From positions 1 through 9,654 of the forward strand of contig JAKAMV010000312.1 in assembly GCA_021812735.1 (NCBI GenBank): a stretch of DNA of 9,654 bases. The letters are read 5' to 3'. The stretch's first letter is position 1. Every line of letters starts with the position of its first letter. A model generated the notes under the pieces. That model was not told where the DNA came from and did no database searches. It worked only from the letters and a program-made list of their open reading frames with translations. Source of the DNA: Chloroflexota bacterium. GTDB lineage: Bacteria > Chloroflexota > Limnocylindria > Limnocylindrales > CSP1-4. Shown piece by piece: positions 7,044 to 9,654 of this stretch. The position numbers and the translations under genes are program-made.

Positions 7044-7242
7044 GTGGTGCCACCTGCTGGTTCCGTGGCCGGAGTCCGCGGGTCATCCCCGCGACCTTGT
7101 CCGGTCACGCTCTTCGGCGCGCTATCGGGCGCCACCCGCACGGCTCGCGAGCGACCTTCGGACCCGTCGTGCCCGCGCGGCTCGCACCGCCCCGCGCTCG
7201 CTTCAGGCCGACCCGGGCCTACTCCTCTCGGTCAGTGCCGTG
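7003..7242 (-). promoter_or_regulatory. T-box riboswitch leader of valS (specifier GUC)
   Basis: The valS leader folds as a T-box that senses uncharged tRNA-Val. Stem I is closed by CACGGC (7242-7237) with GCCGTG (7144-7139), and then by CGAG with CTCG. The 5' specifier-loop side has the AGUA S-turn (7223-7220). The 3' side reads CGAAGGTCG with the valine codon GUC at 7155-7153, followed by a purine. The distal part (AAGCGAGC...GGGGCGGTGCGAGCC, about 7203-7179) resembles the AGAGA/GGUG interdigitated loops. Short hairpins compatible with Stems II (GGCGC/GCGCC) and III (GTGACC/GGTCGC) follow. The T-box core AGGTGGCACCACG is at 7055-7043, with UGGC at 7052-7049. An antiterminator can form by pairing AGC(A)GG with CCGCT and ACG with CGT. 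The competing terminator is listed separately. The identity of the downstream gene and the Val specifier agree, which is strong independent support. Confidence 0.93.
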
Positions 7243-7250
7243 AGGGCGCG

Positions 7251-7280
7251 AGTCTACCATGCGGGTTTCGGCACCTGATG
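7251..7280 (-). promoter_or_regulatory. Possible promoter of the valS T-box transcript
   Basis: A -10-like TAGACT (7256-7251) on the minus strand would start transcription around 7244-7242, exactly at the base of T-box Stem I. The expected -35 region (about 7280-7274, ATCAGG or CATCAG) is a poor match to TTGACA. The position relative to Stem I is the main support. Confidence 0.3.
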
Positions 7281-7366
7281 AGGGGTCGCGGCGCCGCTCG
7301 GCGTCTCGGCGCATCTCCTCAGCGACTGCCCGTTCGGCGAGGTCGTCACCGGCAAGTCCAACCGCA

Positions 7367-7837
7367 TCATCGCCCCAGGTCACCGGCGACGCCCTGCGCC
7401 TTGGGCTCCGTGTGCTCCGGCTCATCCGCACTCGTGCGCAGCGCCAGCTCGTGTTCGGCCGCGCGCAGCCAGTCTGCCGCGCCCAGCAGCAGCGGCACCG
7501 CGCCCGCGATGATGAACCACGGCCCGAACGCCCCGGCGAGCGCCACCGCCGCGATCCCGAAGCCGACGGCGAGCGGGGCGCCGCTTCGGGTGGGCACCGG
7601 GCCCGACTCGTCTGCGAATGGGCCGTTGGGCGTGGGCTCGCCGTCCGCGCCTCCTTCGCCCGGCTTGGCGCCGGACTCGCGGGCGCCGGACCGCAGCACC
7701 AGGTACCCCGTCCCGGTCGCCAGCCCGAACCCGACCAGGAGCATGGTGCCGGCGGGTTCGTAGCTGAGGAACCAGTAGGCGACGCCGACCACGAGCGCGT
7801 ACAGCGACAGGCGGCCGAAGTAGCGGACCTCATCCAT
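7367..7837 (-). CDS. ctaF: Cytochrome c oxidase subunit IV-like membrane protein (actinobacterial CtaF type)
   Basis: This 156-aa protein begins [10 protein letters not shown] and has two N-terminal membrane helices (about 8-24 and 28-48). A polar Gly/Pro/Asp/Glu loop (about 50-85) follows, then two more helices (86-103 and 105-124) and a charged tail. This four-helix layout, and its position directly after ctaD, fit the actinobacterial-type subunit IV of aa3 cytochrome c oxidase. That small accessory subunit packs against subunits I and III in the membrane. Its ATG overlaps the ctaD stop by one base (TGATG), so translation is probably coupled. Sequence conservation in this family is low, so the assignment rests on topology and neighbourhood. 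The gene symbol is tentative. No terminator is visible in the 124 nt between its stop and the T-box. Confidence 0.75.
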   Translation of the reverse strand: MDEVRYFGRLSLYALVVGVAYWFLSYEPAGTMLLVGFGLATGTGYLVLRSGARESGAKPGEGGADGEPTPNGPFADESGPVPTRSGAPLAVGFGIAAVALAGAFGPWFIIAGAVPLLLGAADWLRAAEHELALRTSADEPEHTEPKAQGVAGDLGR

Positions 7838-9540
7838 CAGGCGGCACCGGTCTCCGATGGCCCGGCCCGGCTGTCGTCGGCCCCGGCCGCTCCATCCGGT
7901 CGCGCTGCACGTCTCGTCTCGGCGTCGGCCTCGGCGGCCATCCGCGCATCGAACACCGGCCGGAACGAGCGGATCGGCGGCAGGCGGTCGAAGTTGTGGT
8001 GGGGCGGCGGGGAGGAGGTCGCCCACTCCAGCGAGTTCCCGCCCCACGGGTCGGCGGGCTGGTCCGGCGGCCGGCGCAGCGCGCGCCACACGGCGAGCAG
8101 GAACGGCAGCATTCCGGCGGCGAGGATCAGCGCCCCGACGGTGGACAGGAAGTTCAGCGCGTCCCAGCCACGGGCGGGCGGGTAGTCCGCGATCCGCCGC
8201 GGCATGCCCTCGGCCCCCAGGATGTACTGGGGCACGAAGGTCACGGCGAAGCCGACCATCCACAGCAGCCAATGCAGCCGGCCGAGCCGCTCGTCGAGCA
8301 TCCGCCCGGTCATCTTGGGGAACCAGAAGTAGATCCCGGCGAACCCGGCGAACATCGACCCGCCGATGAGCACGTTGTGCAGGTGGGCGACCACGAAGTA
8401 CGTGTCCTGCGCCTGGTAGTCGATGGGCGGCGAGGCGAGCATGACGCCCGTGATGCCGCCGATCGTGAACACGTACAGCAGGCCGATCGACCACAGCATC
8501 GGAACCGAGAAGCGCAGGCTGCCGCCCCACATCGTGGCCGTCCAGTTGAAGATCTTGATCCCCGTCGGCACCGCGATCAGCAGCGACATCAGCGAGAAGA
8601 ACGGCAGGTCCACCTGCCCGGTGGTGAACATGTGGTGCGCCCACACGCCCATGGACAGGCCCGCGATGGTGATCGTGGCCAGCACCATGAACCGATAGCC
8701 GAACAGCGGCTTGCTCGAGAAGACCGGCACCACCTCGCTCATGACCCCGAAGAACGGCAGGACCAGGATGTAGACCTCGGGGTGGCCGAAGAACCAGAAC
8801 AGGTGCTGCCAGAGGACGGGGTCACCGCCGCGCGTCGGGTCGAAGAACCCGCCGCCGAGGTGTCGGTCGATGTACAGCGCGGCCAGGCCCGCCGTGATCG
8901 AGGGGAACGCGAACAGGATCAGGGTCGAGGTCACCAGCATCGTCCAGGTGAACATCGGCATGCGCAGCATGTGCATGCCCGGCGCGCGGCGCGCGTAGAT
9001 CGTGACCATGAAGTTGAGCGCGCCAAGGATCCCGGACACGCCCACCAATGCCACGCCGACGATCCACAGGTCCATCCCGGCACCCGGCGAGAACGCGGCG
9101 CCCGAGAGCGGCGCGTAGGCGGTCCAGCCCGCGGCCGCCGCACCGCCGGTCGTGAGAAACCCGGACATGACGATCACCCCGCCGAACAGGAACAGCCAGT
9201 ACGACAGGGCGTTGAGCCGCGGGAACGCCATGTCAGCCGCACCGATCTGGAGCGGGATGAGGAAGTTCGCGAAGCCGATGGCGAGGGGGCCCGCGAAGAA
9301 CAGCAGCATCAGCGTGCCGTGGACGGTGAACAGCTGGTCGTAGGTCGAGGCGTCCACGAACTGCTGGCCGGGCGCGGCGAGCTCGAGCCGGATGAGCTCC
9401 GCGATCGCCCCGCCGATGAGCGCGAAGCCGAATGCCGTGGCGATGTAGAGCACGCCGATCCGCTTGTGGTCGGTGGTCGTGAGCCAATCGAGCATCGAGC
9501 TGCGCGGGGACGTGGAGGCGACCGCGCCGACCGCGCTCAC
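7837..9540 (-). CDS. ctaD: Cytochrome c oxidase subunit I (aa3-type)
   Basis: This 567-aa protein is the catalytic subunit of the terminal oxidase that reduces O2 to water and pumps protons in the cytoplasmic membrane. About twelve membrane helices are expected. Haem a ligands are H74 (in HGTLM) and H388. CuB ligands are H253 of HPEVY plus H302 and H303 (AHHMF), with the cross-linking Y257. H386 binds haem a3. The D-channel has N92, D103 and N110 ([19 protein letters not shown]) leading to E255, and the K-channel has K329 (GIKIFNW), as in A1-type enzymes. GMPRR (445-449) is present for the haem propionates. The usual [13 protein letters not shown] reads [13 protein letters not shown] here. 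An Ala/Asp-rich C-terminal extension starts about residue 535. The start is GTG at 9540, with GGGAG 9 nt upstream and overlap with the upstream stop (GTGA). The frame is open to the window edge, but homology begins only at about residue 16 ([14 protein letters not shown]). Confidence 0.97.
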   Translation of the reverse strand: MSAVGAVASTSPRSSMLDWLTTTDHKRIGVLYIATAFGFALIGGAIAELIRLELAAPGQQFVDASTYDQLFTVHGTLMLLFFAGPLAIGFANFLIPLQIGAADMAFPRLNALSYWLFLFGGVIVMSGFLTTGGAAAAGWTAYAPLSGAAFSPGAGMDLWIVGVALVGVSGILGALNFMVTIYARRAPGMHMLRMPMFTWTMLVTSTLILFAFPSITAGLAALYIDRHLGGGFFDPTRGGDPVLWQHLFWFFGHPEVYILVLPFFGVMSEVVPVFSSKPLFGYRFMVLATITIAGLSMGVWAHHMFTTGQVDLPFFSLMSLLIAVPTGIKIFNWTATMWGGSLRFSVPMLWSIGLLYVFTIGGITGVMLASPPIDYQAQDTYFVVAHLHNVLIGGSMFAGFAGIYFWFPKMTGRMLDERLGRLHWLLWMVGFAVTFVPQYILGAEGMPRRIADYPPARGWDALNFLSTVGALILAAGMLPFLLAVWRALRRPPDQPADPWGGNSLEWATSSPPPHHNFDRLPPIRSFRPVFDARMAAEADAETRRAARPDGAAGADDSRAGPSETGAA

Positions 9541-9654
9541 GGGGCGGTGCTCCCGGCCGGGGCGGGGATGCCGCTCGGGGCGGGGCTCGCGGCAGGCGTC
9601 GCGCCCGGGGTCCAGCTCCCGGCCGGGGCCGCGCTGGCGCCGGACTTCCGACCC
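9537..9654 (-). CDS. 3' end of upstream gene, probably cytochrome c oxidase subunit II
   Basis: One minus-strand frame is open from the window edge to a TGA at 9539-9537 that overlaps the ctaD start as GTGA. It encodes about 38 residues rich in Ala, Pro, Gly and Ser, beginning [14 protein letters not shown] and ending PAGSTAP. No conserved domain is visible in this short piece, which includes a duplicated PAGS motif. The 4-nt overlap indicates a coupled operon. By the usual order of aa3 oxidase operons the gene is most likely ctaC, carrying a low-complexity C-terminal tail. That identity is inference from position only. The frame itself is supported by the overlap, but in such GC-rich DNA a short open frame is weak evidence. 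Confidence 0.55.
   Translation of the reverse strand, partial: GRKSGASAAPAGSWTPGATPAASPAPSGIPAPAGSTAP

Noticed and set aside
6988..7086. 33-codon N-terminal extension of valS from 7086
   Set aside because: It would translate the T-box core and terminator and lacks the conserved synthetase beginning. A good Shine-Dalgarno supports the start at 6987.
4816..7278. Plus-strand open frame of 820 codons opposite valS
   Set aside because: It is antisense to a clearly conserved synthetase, has biased Arg/Val/Gly/Ala composition with no domain, and is the usual mirror frame of GC-rich coding DNA.
7219..7366. Possible small protein after the subunit IV gene, with an AEEMRRDAERRRD-like stretch
   Set aside because: There is no start codon with a Shine-Dalgarno in that frame, codon bias is intermediate, and its end runs into T-box Stem I.
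7838..8644. In-frame upstream extension of the subunit IV-like gene into ctaD
   Set aside because: The extension is an out-of-frame reading of ctaD. The ATG at 7837 overlapping the ctaD stop gives a protein with proper membrane helices.

Overview
This 9.65 kb window is very GC-rich bacterial chromosome, densely packed, with almost every real gene on the minus strand. The gene content points to a high-GC Gram-positive-like lineage. The evidence is an actinobacterial-type cytochrome oxidase subunit IV, a T-box leader on valS, and several zinc-ribbon proteins with long Ala/Pro/Glu or Ser/Pro low-complexity segments. My best guess is an uncultured Chloroflexota (for example a Limnocylindria-like group) or a deep actinobacterium. 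This is inference from style and synteny, not from a marker search.

Layout from the left. Positions 2-1801 (+) hold a zinc-finger/low-complexity protein of at least 591 residues whose true start probably lies outside the window. It converges on a minus-strand run of four tightly spaced genes, listed here in transcription order. They are a 252-aa protein with a C-terminal zinc ribbon (4195-3437), an FmdB-type zinc-ribbon protein with a Ser/Pro tail (3412-3041), a small MerR/excisionase-like DNA-binding protein (3037-2801) and a YihY/BrkB family membrane protein (2796-1798). Gaps in this run are 24, 3 and 4 nt. The YihY stop and the stop of the plus-strand gene share one palindromic CTAG.

Upstream of that run is valS (6987-4270), a complete valyl-tRNA synthetase. 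Its roughly 250-nt leader is a T-box riboswitch: Stem I with an AGUA S-turn, a GUC valine specifier, the core AGGTGGCACCACG, and a competing terminator hairpin directly before the Shine-Dalgarno. This lets the cell sense uncharged tRNA-Val. There is no obvious terminator between valS and the 252-aa gene, so the T-box may also affect the downstream run.

The right end is an aerobic respiratory operon on the minus strand. It contains the 3' tail of an upstream gene (probably ctaC, oxidase subunit II), ctaD (subunit I, 567 aa, with all haem, copper and proton-channel residues recognisable) and a subunit IV-like small membrane protein. These are joined by 4-nt (GTGA) and 1-nt (TGATG) overlaps, which suggests translational coupling.

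I found no tRNA, rRNA, CRISPR array, insertion sequence or phage gene. The most informative elements are the valS T-box, including a T-box base (C) that does not match the usual A73 of tRNA-Val, and the uncharacterised zinc-ribbon genes.
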